NCBI RefSeq assembly: GCF_018390535.1
Contig: NZ_JAHBBW010000004.1
Coordinates: 248,001 to 312,000, forward strand
From: Bacteroides propionicigenes
Lineage (GTDB): Bacteria > Bacteroidota > Bacteroidia > Bacteroidales > Bacteroidaceae
Direction: 5' to 3'
Length of the DNA: 64,000 bases
In this document: piece after piece, positions 17,397 to 26,509 of the stretch
Numbering within the stretch: position 1 is the stretch's first letter
Layout of the letters: each line of letters starts with the position of its first letter
Program-made: the position numbers and the translations under genes
Notes under the pieces: generated by a model
The model's database searches: none
What the model saw: the letters and a program-made list of their open reading frames with translations, nothing else
Told to the model about the DNA's origin: nothing

Positions 17397-18484
17397 CCTT
17401 TAATTAAATCTTTCACAAATAGTATCCAACCGACACATCCTACTCCCGCCAAGAATACAAATCCGATAAGAATCATAATTTTATTCGGTTTGGCTGCACG
17501 TAACGGTACTGTAGCCGGTTGCACAACTGTATATACCGGAGTGATTTCCTGCACCTTGGCCCTTGCCATTTGCAATTGGCCGGAAACCTGCGTATAAACA
17601 GAATATGCCAATTCCACTTCATTCTTCAAGCGTTCCTGCTCAGCACGATAACTCAACAGAATGATGTTTTGGTTAGCATCTGCAAATGTAGCATATTTTT
17701 TTTGAGCTTCCTCATAATCAGCCTTAGCTTCTTTATAAAGTCTTTCGGTAAAAGCTAAATCGTGGCGGGCTTTATTGGTACGGTAGTCTGTGATGTAATT
17801 CTGCAAACAGTGCATAACCGTATCTGTCAACGATGCCGAAATCAAAGGATCCTGCATCGTAACCTCCAGCGTTGTGACTCCTGTCTTTTTATCAATAGTG
17901 ACCAAAATACGTTTGCTCAACGCTTCTGCCACTCTTGCTTCATCCATGGTCAAATGAAAAGGATCGGTCTTTCCCTCCCGCTTTTCCGGCTTATCTTTGA
18001 ACAACGACATTGTCCATCCCAGAGCCTTAAATGGAGCGGACACTACAGCACTCATCCAAGATGAACGCTGGTACTCATCCAAATAAGCATATAAAGTAGT
18101 ATCTATCTTGCTTTTTTGGTCTTTTACTTTTACATCAAACAATTCCAACAAAAAGGGCGTTGACTTGACAATATCAGGATATAACTCAGGCGATAAGGCA
18201 TCTTCTCCGGACGAAGCGCCACCGATATTAATACCCGCCATGGCCGCTAACGCTCCCATGCTTCCACCACCTGTCTTACTGGAACTCTCAGGAGCCAATG
18301 TCACCTTCGTAGAATATTCTTTGGGAATGCTGAACGCTACAACCACACCTATAAGAGCAGCAATACCACATGCCTTGAAAAGTAGTTTACGCTCGGCCCA
18401 TACTTTCTGGGCAAGCTCAATCAAGTCTATTTCTTGTTCTTCCGGCTGCTGAGGTGTTATCTTCTGTATATTTTCTTCGCTCAT
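17369..18484 (-). CDS. Wzz-type polysaccharide chain-length determinant
   Basis: 371 residues. Two transmembrane helices, at about 36-55 (LFKACGIAALIGVVVAFSIP) and about 331-352 (IMILIGFVFLAGVGCVGW), flank a periplasmic coiled-coil domain containing LYKEAKADYEEAQKKYATF. The Pro-rich stretch before helix 2 (VVQPATVPLRAAKPNK) is the usual Wzz/PCP signature. There is no C-terminal BY-kinase domain. It controls polymer length together with the Wza-like channel encoded 9 bp upstream. Confidence 0.9.
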   Translation of the reverse strand: MSEENIQKITPQQPEEQEIDLIELAQKVWAERKLLFKACGIAALIGVVVAFSIPKEYSTKVTLAPESSSKTGGGSMGALAAMAGINIGGASSGEDALSPELYPDIVKSTPFLLELFDVKVKDQKSKIDTTLYAYLDEYQRSSWMSAVVSAPFKALGWTMSLFKDKPEKREGKTDPFHLTMDEARVAEALSKRILVTIDKKTGVTTLEVTMQDPLISASLTDTVMHCLQNYITDYRTNKARHDLAFTERLYKEAKADYEEAQKKYATFADANQNIILLSYRAEQERLKNEVELAYSVYTQVSGQLQMARAKVQEITPVYTVVQPATVPLRAAKPNKIMILIGFVFLAGVGCVGWILFVKDLIKGWRKANKAI

Positions 18485-18493
18485 AATTCTTAA

Positions 18494-21061
18494 TTACTTA
18501 AAGAGGTTAACCATAGTAGCAATCATCGTAGCCAAAGAAGCCGCAGAGGTACCCATACCTATTATTTCGGCAGGAGTCATCTTCTTCTTCGGATCTTTGC
18601 TCGGAACAATTATCTCACATCCCGGCTCAATATATTTTGAACTACCCGACTTCAAACGAGACACCGTACCGTTCATATGTACAACGTATGCTCTTCGTTT
18701 TTTGGCATCATTACCAAATCCACCCGCTTGGTTCACATAATACTTCCAGCCCTCTCCTTCTTTATAAAGAACTGTATTGGGATACATCACAGCACCGCTA
18801 ATCTTGACTGTACTTACAAATTCAGGCACAAAGAGCATATCTCCCTCACGCAATACCATATCATAGTCTGAACCCGGATTTTGCAAAGCCTTTTCCAAGT
18901 TGATACCAACCGAATAAGTATCGGACAAATCTAACTTCTTTACAGAAATGGAATCACCGCCGGAAGTCATCTGTGCCATACGCAGCACATCCTCTTTACG
19001 ACGAAGTTCTTCTTCGGTCATTTTACGCAACAAACGAGCGCCTTTCGCATATGCATCCGAAGAAATACCTCCGGCCTTGGTAATCAAATCACTCAAGCGT
19101 TCATTCTTCTTAGATAACGCGTAGTTTCCGCTAAAGAGCACCTCTCCCGCTACTGTCACAGTCTGCTGACGATAGTAAGCCGGGCTCTTGCGGATGTATA
19201 CTTCATCGAACGGCTCAAGATGGAAAGATTCGCCTCCCTCACCCACTAACAAACCGTCTTTCAAGTCGAAAGAGAAATTCTGGCCGACATTGCCGCTGAA
19301 TGCGGTACTTTTCGGGTCTTTCATACGACGGGCAACTTCCACTCTGGTAGTAGCTGCAGATTCCAATAAACCGCCTGCTTGTATAATCAAATCCTCCACC
19401 GTCATCTTATCCGCATACAGATAAGTTCCGGGATCGGCAACCTCTCCATGAATGGCTACCGTAGTCTCCTCCCTCAAATCTTGAACACTGGGGATAAACA
19501 ATATATCATTTTTCTGCAAAGGAATATCCGCAACAACGCCCTCCAACAAACCTTTCAAGTCTATTGAAATCATTTCCCGGGTCAAGTCCTCGTATTCACG
19601 GCTGATTACGGCACGGTTCAAGAAGGCATCACCCCGTATACCTTCGGCCTTCTTTATCAACTGCTTCACAGTATTTACCTCTCCGCTCAACTGATACAAC
19701 CCTTCACGATATACGGCACCACGAACTTCCACACGATTTTCAAAACGGTCAAGAACAGAATCCACCGTCAATACATCTCCATCCTCAAGGCGGAATACGG
19801 AATAATCCATTTCATCAACATTGAATATCTGATGCTCGCGACCACTCTTACGTACAAGGCGGACAGCCTTCTTATAAGCATCACCTGTAAAATTACCGGC
19901 ATATCTCAGCAAAGTGGCAATCGTTTCGGTAGGTTTCATCTCGTAGAACATAGGACGCTTTACCTTGCCCAAGATTTGCACCAAAGTTTGATAAGGATTA
20001 ACAAGAATTACATCACCATCCTGCAAACGAATATCATTTTTCAGGCGGCCTTCCATTATAAAATCATAGATATCTACATCAGCGACAGTCACTCCGTCAC
20101 GTATAACTTTTATGCTGCGGAGACTACCTATCTTATTTACTCCCCCTGCCCAATACAATGCGTGGAAAACGGACGCGAATGAAGAAAGAGTGTAGGTACC
20201 GGGCACAACAACCTCTCCCATGACATTCACCTGAATGGAACGAATCTCACCCAAAGTCAATTTTATCTGGGTATTAGGAGTTTCTCCCGTAACACCTGCA
20301 TATATTTTGGCAAATTCATTCTTCAGATAAGTATTGGCCTCTTTTACAGTCTTTCCACCCAAATAAACCGGACCTAAATTTTCAATCTGCACAGTGCCTT
20401 CAGGAGAAATCGTCTCTCTGATGGTAGTTTGAGAAGCCCCCCAAACATCAATGATAACTTCATCACCTGCACCCAAACGATAATTATTAGGGGTTGCCAC
20501 ATTTATATTAGGCTCAAATGTCAGATACTCATTATCAAAAATATTATGTCCGAAAATTTGTTGGGTGGGATCCTCTTTTTTCTCTTTTTTCACCTTGGTC
20601 GGAGCAAACAAATTATCATATCCCAAATAGTCCGTTTGTTCTTCACCATCCAATTCCAATTCGGATTCCATCTCACCTCCGTCGCGCTGTTTATTCTTGT
20701 CGGTCTTAGCACGCAACCCTTTAATAGTTTGCTTCTTAGAGTTGGCATTGCTCAGCTCGGAATCATTCTGAGAAATATTCTTGTTTTTGTTTTCGTATTT
20801 TTGGGGAGTACGCAAGCGCGAGTCACTCTTCTCCACTCCGGCACTTACATCCGTCTTTCCTGAATACTTTGACTGTATTCTTTGAATTTGTTCTTTCGTA
20901 ACCCCTTTCTTCATCAACTCAATTGACATCTGCTGTTGTGTCTTTCCCGCCTGTTGAGCCTCCTGCACGTATTGAATGACTTGTTCGTCTGTCATTCTCT
21001 GGGCAAAAACTACACTTGATACTGTGAACATCAACAAACATAAAAGTATAAATCTGCGCAT
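18494..21061 (-). CDS. Wza-like polysaccharide export protein with SLBB repeats
   Basis: 855 residues. Signal peptide (about 1-20, ending VFA), then a low-complexity Lys/Gln/Asn/Glu-rich region to about 160, then the poly-export domain (YRLGAGDEVIIDVWGAS, EGTVQIENLGPVYLGGKT) and several SLBB domains (recurrent 'V-x-V-x-G-E-V-x-x-P-G-x-Y' units such as QVNVMGEVVVPGTYTL, TVAIHGEVADPGTYLY, TVAGEVLFSGNYAL). A short hydrophobic tail closes the protein. It forms the periplasmic/outer-membrane export conduit for capsule or exopolysaccharide. It is much longer than E. coli Wza (379 aa), as is common in Bacteroidota. First gene of a three-gene export module with no glycosyltransferases nearby. Confidence 0.92.
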   Translation of the reverse strand: MRRFILLCLLMFTVSSVVFAQRMTDEQVIQYVQEAQQAGKTQQQMSIELMKKGVTKEQIQRIQSKYSGKTDVSAGVEKSDSRLRTPQKYENKNKNISQNDSELSNANSKKQTIKGLRAKTDKNKQRDGGEMESELELDGEEQTDYLGYDNLFAPTKVKKEKKEDPTQQIFGHNIFDNEYLTFEPNINVATPNNYRLGAGDEVIIDVWGASQTTIRETISPEGTVQIENLGPVYLGGKTVKEANTYLKNEFAKIYAGVTGETPNTQIKLTLGEIRSIQVNVMGEVVVPGTYTLSSFASVFHALYWAGGVNKIGSLRSIKVIRDGVTVADVDIYDFIMEGRLKNDIRLQDGDVILVNPYQTLVQILGKVKRPMFYEMKPTETIATLLRYAGNFTGDAYKKAVRLVRKSGREHQIFNVDEMDYSVFRLEDGDVLTVDSVLDRFENRVEVRGAVYREGLYQLSGEVNTVKQLIKKAEGIRGDAFLNRAVISREYEDLTREMISIDLKGLLEGVVADIPLQKNDILFIPSVQDLREETTVAIHGEVADPGTYLYADKMTVEDLIIQAGGLLESAATTRVEVARRMKDPKSTAFSGNVGQNFSFDLKDGLLVGEGGESFHLEPFDEVYIRKSPAYYRQQTVTVAGEVLFSGNYALSKKNERLSDLITKAGGISSDAYAKGARLLRKMTEEELRRKEDVLRMAQMTSGGDSISVKKLDLSDTYSVGINLEKALQNPGSDYDMVLREGDMLFVPEFVSTVKISGAVMYPNTVLYKEGEGWKYYVNQAGGFGNDAKKRRAYVVHMNGTVSRLKSGSSKYIEPGCEIIVPSKDPKKKMTPAEIIGMGTSAASLATMIATMVNLFK

Positions 21062-21116
21062 AAATAAGACTTTTGATTAATCCTTTAGTAATCTAGTTAT
21101 GTTTTTAAATTGGGGG

Positions 21117-21124
21117 CAAAGGTA
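21117..21124 (-). promoter_or_regulatory. -7 box of the polysaccharide export module
   Basis: TACCTTTG on the minus strand, 55 bp ahead of the wza-like start codon. No clear TTTG is found at the -33 position. Confidence 0.55.
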
Positions 21125-21329
21125 ATACTTTATTTTCATAATATACATTTATTTCATTCCGAAGTTTCGGAAAAAGAATTAATTCCCTACCTCAATACTA
21201 CAGGGACTTCCTCACTATTATCACCTACTGCAAAGACCTTGTTTTCCGGACATTTTTTTGAAGTTCAATCTTTTTACCATAAGTTATTTTTGAACGCCAC
21301 AAATATTTCTAAAAAATCGGGCAATTCTT

Positions 21330-21359
21330 TTTGCCAATTCAAATAAAGATGTACCTTTG
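21330..21359 (+). promoter_or_regulatory. Promoter of tRNA-Thr
   Basis: TTTG (21330-21333) and TACCTTTG (21352-21359) with an 18-bp spacer lie 17 bp ahead of the mature tRNA 5' end. Confidence 0.7.
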
Positions 21360-21376
21360 CACCCCGTAAGTAAAAG

Positions 21377-21449
<73 letters not shown>

Positions 21450-21454
21450 CAATG

Positions 21455-21490
21455 AAAAGACTGATATCTAAATATCGGTCTTTTTCTTTT
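21455..21490 (+). terminator. Terminator of tRNA-Thr
   Basis: Arms AAAAGACTGATAT (21455-21467) and ATATCGGTCTTTT (21472-21484), one T-G wobble, 4-nt loop, followed by a long T-rich run on the plus strand. Confidence 0.8.
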
Positions 21491-21506
21491 TTTTCCAAAA
21501 TCTTGC

Positions 21507-21514
21507 TAACTTTG
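21507..21514 (+). promoter_or_regulatory. -7 box of mltG
   Basis: TAACTTTG, 27 bp ahead of the chosen ATG at 21542. It lies downstream of an in-frame ATG at 21452, which argues against that earlier start. Confidence 0.6.
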
Positions 21515-21541
21515 CCCGACTCAAAAAACAACCAGGATTAT

Positions 21542-22582
21542 ATGGAAAAGAAGAAGAAAAAAAGAATCCTTCTCGGAGTATTGGCATTTGTTCTGCTCGC
21601 AGGCATCGCAGGTGCAGGCGCAGTGTATTATTACCTGTTCGCTCCGCAATTTCACCCTCAAAAGACAACTTACGTCTACATCGACCGTGACGACACGGCA
21701 GATTCCATATATAATAAGGTGAAAACACTGGGAAAGCCCAACAGCTTCATCGGCTTCAAATGGATGGCCCAATGGCGCAAGTACCCCCGCAATATCCATA
21801 CCGGACGCTACGCGATACGTCCCGGTGAAAACGTCTATCATGTATTCAGCCGCTTCTACAGAGGATACCAAGAACCCATGAACCTGACAATAGGAAGTGT
21901 ACGCACCTTAGACAAACTGGCACGCAGCGTAGGAAGACAGCTGATGATTGACTCCGCCGAAATAGCCGGAGTAATGAACGATTCGCTGTTCCAACAGAAA
22001 TTGGGATACAACAAAGAGACGATAGCCTGCCTCTTCATTCCCGAAACCTATCAGGTGTATTGGGACATGAGTGTGGACGATTTCTTTAAACGAATGCAGA
22101 AAGAACATCAAAAGTTCTGGACTCAAGAACGTCTCAATAAAGCCCGAACCATCGGCATGACGCCGGAAGAGGTATGCACGCTCGCCTCCATCGTTGAGGA
22201 AGAAACCAACGACAACCCGGAGAAACCCGTGGTTGCAGGTCTGTACATCAACCGCCTGCATACCGGTATGCCGCTACAAGCTGACCCCACCATAAAGTTT
22301 GCACTGCAAGACTTCGGCCTGCGACGAATCTCCAATGCACACCTCACAATTGATTCGCCCTACAACACTTACCGCAACCTCGGCCTGCCGCCCGGTCCCA
22401 TCCGCATTCCTTCTCCCATAGGTCTGGACGCAGTACTTAACCATACCAAGCACAACTACATTTACATGTGTGCCAAAGAAGATTTTTCCGGTACTCATAA
22501 CTTTGCATCCAACTATGCCGAGCATATGAGAAATGCAAGAAAATACTGGAAGGCCTTAAACGAAAGAAAGATTTTCAATTAA
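21542..22582 (+). CDS. mltG: MltG/YceG-like endolytic murein transglycosylase
   Basis: 346 residues from ATG 21542. An in-frame ATG at 21452 would start inside the tRNA terminator hairpin and upstream of the -7 box, so it is rejected. N-terminal Lys-rich stretch, single membrane anchor (about 8-28), a LysM-like segment, then the YceG catalytic domain: LASIVEEETN with the catalytic Glu, AGLYINRLHTGMPLQADPT and the NTYRNLGLPPGPI block. It cleaves nascent glycan strands at the inner-membrane face of the periplasm and sets strand length. It stands alone between tRNA-Thr and the ior operon. Confidence 0.93.
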   Translation: MEKKKKKRILLGVLAFVLLAGIAGAGAVYYYLFAPQFHPQKTTYVYIDRDDTADSIYNKVKTLGKPNSFIGFKWMAQWRKYPRNIHTGRYAIRPGENVYHVFSRFYRGYQEPMNLTIGSVRTLDKLARSVGRQLMIDSAEIAGVMNDSLFQQKLGYNKETIACLFIPETYQVYWDMSVDDFFKRMQKEHQKFWTQERLNKARTIGMTPEEVCTLASIVEEETNDNPEKPVVAGLYINRLHTGMPLQADPTIKFALQDFGLRRISNAHLTIDSPYNTYRNLGLPPGPIRIPSPIGLDAVLNHTKHNYIYMCAKEDFSGTHNFASNYAEHMRNARKYWKALNERKIFN

Positions 22583-22609
22583 TATTATAATAAAATAAAA
22601 GCAAAAAGC

Positions 22610-22617
22610 TATATTTG
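22610..22617 (+). promoter_or_regulatory. -7 box of the iorA operon
   Basis: TATATTTG, 42 bp ahead of the iorA start codon, in the 77-bp gap after mltG. Confidence 0.6.
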
Positions 22618-22659
22618 CGATTATTATTAAAACCGTGACTAACACTTAAACAATAAAAA

Positions 22660-24252
22660 ATGAGCAAGCAACTCTTACTTGGCGATGAAGCCATTGCACA
22701 AGCTGCATTAGACGCCGGACTTTCAGGTGTATATGCCTATCCGGGCACTCCTTCGACGGAGATTACCGAATATATCCAAATGGCACCGATTACTGCCGAA
22801 AAAGGTATCCACAACCGTTGGTGTTCCAACGAAAAGACCGCTATGGAGGCAGCCTTGGGAATGTCGTTCGCAGGAAAACGTTCACTGGTGTGCATGAAGC
22901 ATGTAGGTATGAACGTAGCAGCCGACTGCTTCATCAACTCCGCCATTACCGGCGTTAAAGGCGGTACAATCGTCATTGCAGCCGATGACCCCAGTATGCA
23001 TTCATCACAAAACGAACAAGATAGCCGCTTCTATGGTGACTTCGCATTAATCCCGATGTACGAACCGAGCAACCAGCAAGAAGCCTACGATATGGTTTAC
23101 AACGGATTTGCCTTTTCCGAACAAACCGGCGAACCTCTGCTGATGCGTATGGTTACCCGTTTGGCACACTCCCGTTCCGGCGTAGAGCGCAAAGCCCAAC
23201 AACCCCAAAACGATATTTCCTTCAGCGATGATCCGCGCCAGTTCATCCTGCTTCCCGGCAATGCCCGCAAACGCTACAAACAGCTGTTGCAACGTCAGGA
23301 TGAATTCATAAAAGCATCGGAAAACTCACCATACAACCAGTACATTGACGGTCCCGACAAAAAGCTCGGTGTCATAGCTTGCGGTATCGGATACAACTAC
23401 CTCATGGAGAACTATCCCGAAGGCTGCGAATATCCGGTATTAAAAATCGGTCAATACCCGCTCCCCAAGAAGCAACTGATGCAGCTCGTAGAAGCCTGCG
23501 ACGAAATACTCGTCCTGGAAGACGGACAACCCTTTGTAGAAAAACAACTGAAAGGCTACCTCGGCATCGGCATAAAAGTCAAAGGACGTTTGGACGGTAC
23601 ACTGTCACAAGACGGAGAATTGAATCCGGACAGCGTAGCACGTGCCGTAGGCAAAGAAAACAAAGCCGAGTTCGCCGTTCCGTCACTCGTGGAGATGCGC
23701 CCGCCCGCCTTGTGCGAAGGCTGCGGACACCGCGATATGTACACCGTACTCACCGAAGTGCTGCGTGAGGAATATCCCGCCCATAAGGTATTCAGCGACA
23801 TCGGCTGCTACACTTTAGGAGCCAACGCCCCCTTCAACGCCATCAACTCCTGCGTAGACATGGGTGCTTCCATTACAATGGCTAAAGGCGCTTCGGATGC
23901 AGGAGTACATCCTGCAGTTGCCGTTATCGGCGACTCCACATTCACCCATTCCGGCATGACAGGCTTGCTGGACTGCGTCAACGAGAATGCCAACGTAACC
24001 ATCGTAATCTCCGACAACGAAACCACCGCCATGACCGGCGGACAAGATTCAGCCGGAACAGGCCGTCTCGAAGCTATTTGCGCAGGAATCGGCGTAGCGC
24101 CGGAACATATCCGGGTGGTAGTTCCTTTGAAGAAGAACTACGAGGAAATGAAACAAGTAATCCGTGAAGAAATCGAATACCGCGGCGTATCCGTCATCAT
24201 TCCCCGCAGAGAATGTATCCAAACCTTAGCACGTAAGAAACGAAACAAGTAA
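22660..24252 (+). CDS. iorA: Indolepyruvate:ferredoxin oxidoreductase, alpha subunit
   Basis: 530 residues. An N-terminal pyrimidine-binding domain (GDEAIAQAALDAG, YPGTPSTEI) and a C-terminal TPP domain (CEGCGHRDMY, then VIGDSTFTHSGMTGLLD and the Mg-binding ISDNETTAMTGG). The enzyme oxidatively decarboxylates aryl pyruvates, or runs in the reductive direction, forming aryl-acetyl-CoA with ferredoxin. The protein ends shortly after the TPP domain (RRECIQTLARKK), without the C-terminal CxxCxxCxxxCP ferredoxin module known from archaeal IorA, so electrons must pass to a separate carrier. It is followed 4 bp later by iorB and then a phenylacetate-CoA ligase, together forming an aromatic amino acid metabolism operon. 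Confidence 0.93.
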   Translation: MSKQLLLGDEAIAQAALDAGLSGVYAYPGTPSTEITEYIQMAPITAEKGIHNRWCSNEKTAMEAALGMSFAGKRSLVCMKHVGMNVAADCFINSAITGVKGGTIVIAADDPSMHSSQNEQDSRFYGDFALIPMYEPSNQQEAYDMVYNGFAFSEQTGEPLLMRMVTRLAHSRSGVERKAQQPQNDISFSDDPRQFILLPGNARKRYKQLLQRQDEFIKASENSPYNQYIDGPDKKLGVIACGIGYNYLMENYPEGCEYPVLKIGQYPLPKKQLMQLVEACDEILVLEDGQPFVEKQLKGYLGIGIKVKGRLDGTLSQDGELNPDSVARAVGKENKAEFAVPSLVEMRPPALCEGCGHRDMYTVLTEVLREEYPAHKVFSDIGCYTLGANAPFNAINSCVDMGASITMAKGASDAGVHPAVAVIGDSTFTHSGMTGLLDCVNENANVTIVISDNETTAMTGGQDSAGTGRLEAICAGIGVAPEHIRVVVPLKKNYEEMKQVIREEIEYRGVSVIIPRRECIQTLARKKRNK

Positions 24253-24256
24253 AACC

Positions 24257-24838
24257 ATGAAAAAAGATATTATACTTTCCGGCGTAGGTGGACAAGGTAT
24301 CCTCTCTATCGCCACCGTAATCGGCCAGGCAGCCCTGAAAGGCGGATTATACATGAAACAAGCCGAAGTGCACGGAATGAGCCAGCGAGGCGGCGACGTA
24401 CAGTCCAATCTTCGCATCAGCGACCGCCCCATCGCCTCCGACCTCATTCCTACGGGCAAATGCGACCTCATCATATCCCTGGAACCGATGGAAGCGTTGC
24501 GCTATCTCCCCTACCTCAGTCCCGAAGGCTGGCTGGTGACCAACGAAGCCCCTTTCATCAACATCCCCCGCTATCCTGCCGAGGAAGCGCTCAAGGCCGA
24601 GCTTGACAAACTTCCCCACAAAATTGTGCTGAACGTGAACGAAGTAGCCAAAGAAGTCGGCTCTCCCCGCGTTGCCAATATCGTGCTGCTGGGAGCCACC
24701 ATCCCGTTCCTCGGCATTGATTACCAAAAAGTACAGGACAGCATCCGTGACATTTTCCAACGCAAAGGCGAAGCCATCGTAGAACTGAATCTCAAAGCCC
24801 TGGCCGCCGGCAAGGAAATCGCAGAAAATCTGATGTAA
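24257..24838 (+). CDS. iorB: Indolepyruvate:ferredoxin oxidoreductase, beta subunit
   Basis: 193 residues, the gamma-type domain of 2-oxoacid:ferredoxin oxidoreductases. It opens with ILSGVGGQGILSIATVIGQAAL and contains EVHGMSQRGGDVQSNLRI, the conserved CoA/TPP-interface segments of IorB. It acts with IorA as the two-subunit enzyme. Cytoplasmic, 4 bp after iorA. Confidence 0.93.
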   Translation: MKKDIILSGVGGQGILSIATVIGQAALKGGLYMKQAEVHGMSQRGGDVQSNLRISDRPIASDLIPTGKCDLIISLEPMEALRYLPYLSPEGWLVTNEAPFINIPRYPAEEALKAELDKLPHKIVLNVNEVAKEVGSPRVANIVLLGATIPFLGIDYQKVQDSIRDIFQRKGEAIVELNLKALAAGKEIAENLM

Positions 24839-24856
24839 ATCAAAATTCCAATAACC

Positions 24857-26164
24857 ATGAATGACAAATACTGGGAAGAAGAGATAGAGACCATGCCGCG
24901 TGAGAAGTTGCGTGAACTGCAACTTCAGCGGCTTAAAAAAACAATCAGTATTGCAGCAAATTCTCCCTATTACAAACAAGTATTTCAAGAGCACGGCATT
25001 ACAGCGGACAGTATTCAGTCGGTAGAAGACATCCGGAAAATTCCGTTCACCACCAAAGCGGATATGCGCGCCAACTACCCTTTCGGACTCGTGGCAGGCA
25101 ATATGCACGAAGACGGCGTACGCATCCACTCTTCCAGCGGAACCACGGGAACTCCTACCGTCATCGTCCACTCCCGGCACGACTTGGACTCTTGGGCGAA
25201 TCTTGTGGCACGCTGCCTGTACACAGTAGGTATCCGCAAAACCGATGTTTTCCAAAACAGCTCCGGCTATGGCATGTTTACCGGCGGATTGGGCTTCCAG
25301 TACGGCGCCGAACGCCTGGGAGCGTTGACCGTACCTGCAGCTGCCGGAAACAGCAAGCGGCAAATCAAGTTCATCATGGACTTCAAAACCACCGCCCTGC
25401 ATGCCATCCCCAGCTACGCCATACGTTTAGCGGAAGTATTTCAGGAAGAAGGTATCGACCCGGCATCTACCACACTGAAAACGCTCGTCATCGGAGCCGA
25501 GCCCCATACGGACGAACAACGCAAGAAGATTGAACGTATGTTGGGCGTCAAAGCCTACAACAGTTTCGGAATGACCGAGATGAACGGTCCCGGTGTAGCC
25601 TTTGAGTGCACCGAACAGAACGGAATGCACTTTTGGGAAGATTGCTATCTGGTCGAAATCATCAATCCCGAAACCGGAGAACCTGTCCCCGACGGCGAGA
25701 TTGGAGAACTGGTGCTGACTACCCTTGACCGCGAAATGATGCCGCTGATACGCTACCGTACGCGCGACCTCACCCGCATACTCCCCGGCAAGTGCCCATG
25801 CGGACGCACGCACCTGCGTATCGACCGTATCAAAGGCCGCAGCGATGATATGTTCATTATCAAGGGTGTCAACATCTTCCCCATGCAAGTGGAAAAAGTA
25901 TTGGTACAGTTCCCCGAACTGGGCAGCAACTACCTCATTACCCTGGAAACCATCAACAATCAAGATGAAATGATTGTGGAAGTAGAGCTCAGCGACTTAT
26001 CCACCGACAACTATATAGAACTGGAGAAAGTACGTAAGGCTATTTCCCGTCAGCTGAAAGATGAAATCCTTGTCACCCCCAAGGTAAAGCTTGTCAAGAA
26101 AGGCTCTTTGCCACAAAGCGAAGGAAAAGCCGTCAGAGTAAAAGACTTGCGAGATAACAAATAG
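24857..26164 (+). CDS. paaK: Phenylacetate-CoA ligase (AMP-forming)
   Basis: 435 residues, family length. The P-loop HSSSGTTGTPTVIV, the adenylate motif YNSFGMTEMNGPG and the C-terminal hinge RIKGRSDDMFIIKGVNIFP identify a PaaK-type acyl-adenylate enzyme. It links phenylacetate or a related aryl acid to CoA. The pairing with IorAB suggests conversion between aryl acids and aryl-pyruvates (aryl acid to aryl-CoA to aryl-pyruvate, or the reverse), which supports aromatic amino acid synthesis or fermentation in gut anaerobes; the direction is inference. It starts 18 bp after iorB. Confidence 0.92.
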   Translation: MNDKYWEEEIETMPREKLRELQLQRLKKTISIAANSPYYKQVFQEHGITADSIQSVEDIRKIPFTTKADMRANYPFGLVAGNMHEDGVRIHSSSGTTGTPTVIVHSRHDLDSWANLVARCLYTVGIRKTDVFQNSSGYGMFTGGLGFQYGAERLGALTVPAAAGNSKRQIKFIMDFKTTALHAIPSYAIRLAEVFQEEGIDPASTTLKTLVIGAEPHTDEQRKKIERMLGVKAYNSFGMTEMNGPGVAFECTEQNGMHFWEDCYLVEIINPETGEPVPDGEIGELVLTTLDREMMPLIRYRTRDLTRILPGKCPCGRTHLRIDRIKGRSDDMFIIKGVNIFPMQVEKVLVQFPELGSNYLITLETINNQDEMIVEVELSDLSTDNYIELEKVRKAISRQLKDEILVTPKVKLVKKGSLPQSEGKAVRVKDLRDNK

Positions 26165-26169
26165 CATTT

Positions 26170-26235
26170 TTGCCGGCACACAGCATTTCCCCGCGTTATT
26201 ACAACGCAGATTAATCACTTGCGCTGTGCCGGCAA
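26170..26235 (+). other. Hairpin downstream of paaK
   Basis: TTGCCGGCACA (26170-26180) pairs with TGTGCCGGCAA (26225-26235); two further GC pairs extend inward past a small bulge, and a minor GCGTT/AACGC stem sits inside the loop. No strong T-run follows, so termination is possible but not clear. Confidence 0.45.
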
Positions 26236-26304
26236 TAACCGTCTCCCTCATTGATTTTCCCCTTTTAGTACGTACAAAACATCATTATGCACGAAGCAAA
26301 ACTT

Positions 26305-26390
26305 CGTTTTTCAGCTGCGGGCTGTACGGTTTCCATATGCGGGCTGCAGAGCCCGCATATGGAAACCGTACAGCCCGCAATTGAAAAACG
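26305..26390. repeat. Long near-perfect palindrome (86 bp)
   Basis: Arms of 30 bp (26316-26345 and 26350-26379) are perfectly complementary around a GCAG loop. After a 2-bp mismatch they extend by another 9 bp (CGTTTTTCA at 26305-26313, TGAAAAACG at 26382-26390). The inner part contains the unit TGCGGGCTG twice per arm orientation. It lies between the convergent paaK gene and the 6S-like RNA. It could be a very strong bidirectional terminator or a palindromic repeat/MITE-like element. The rest of the 26165-26509 gap holds no gene that I can support. Confidence 0.8.
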
Positions 26391-26509
26391 AGATTTTACT
26401 TATAGTTCTGCTCCATTATACAACTGTCAAAACAAGATATAGAACGTAGTAATGACTATAAAAGCACTGGGAGAAAGGAAGCTATGAAAAGGAGAAGAAA
26501 GGGAAAAGA

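Noticed and set aside
21452..21541. Longer N-terminus for mltG
   Set aside because: It would begin inside the tRNA terminator and upstream of the mltG -7 box; the ATG at 21542 starts a normal Lys-rich leader and membrane anchor.
24347..25402. Minus-strand ORF of 351 aa
   Set aside because: It is antisense to iorB and paaK, which are both clear by homology.
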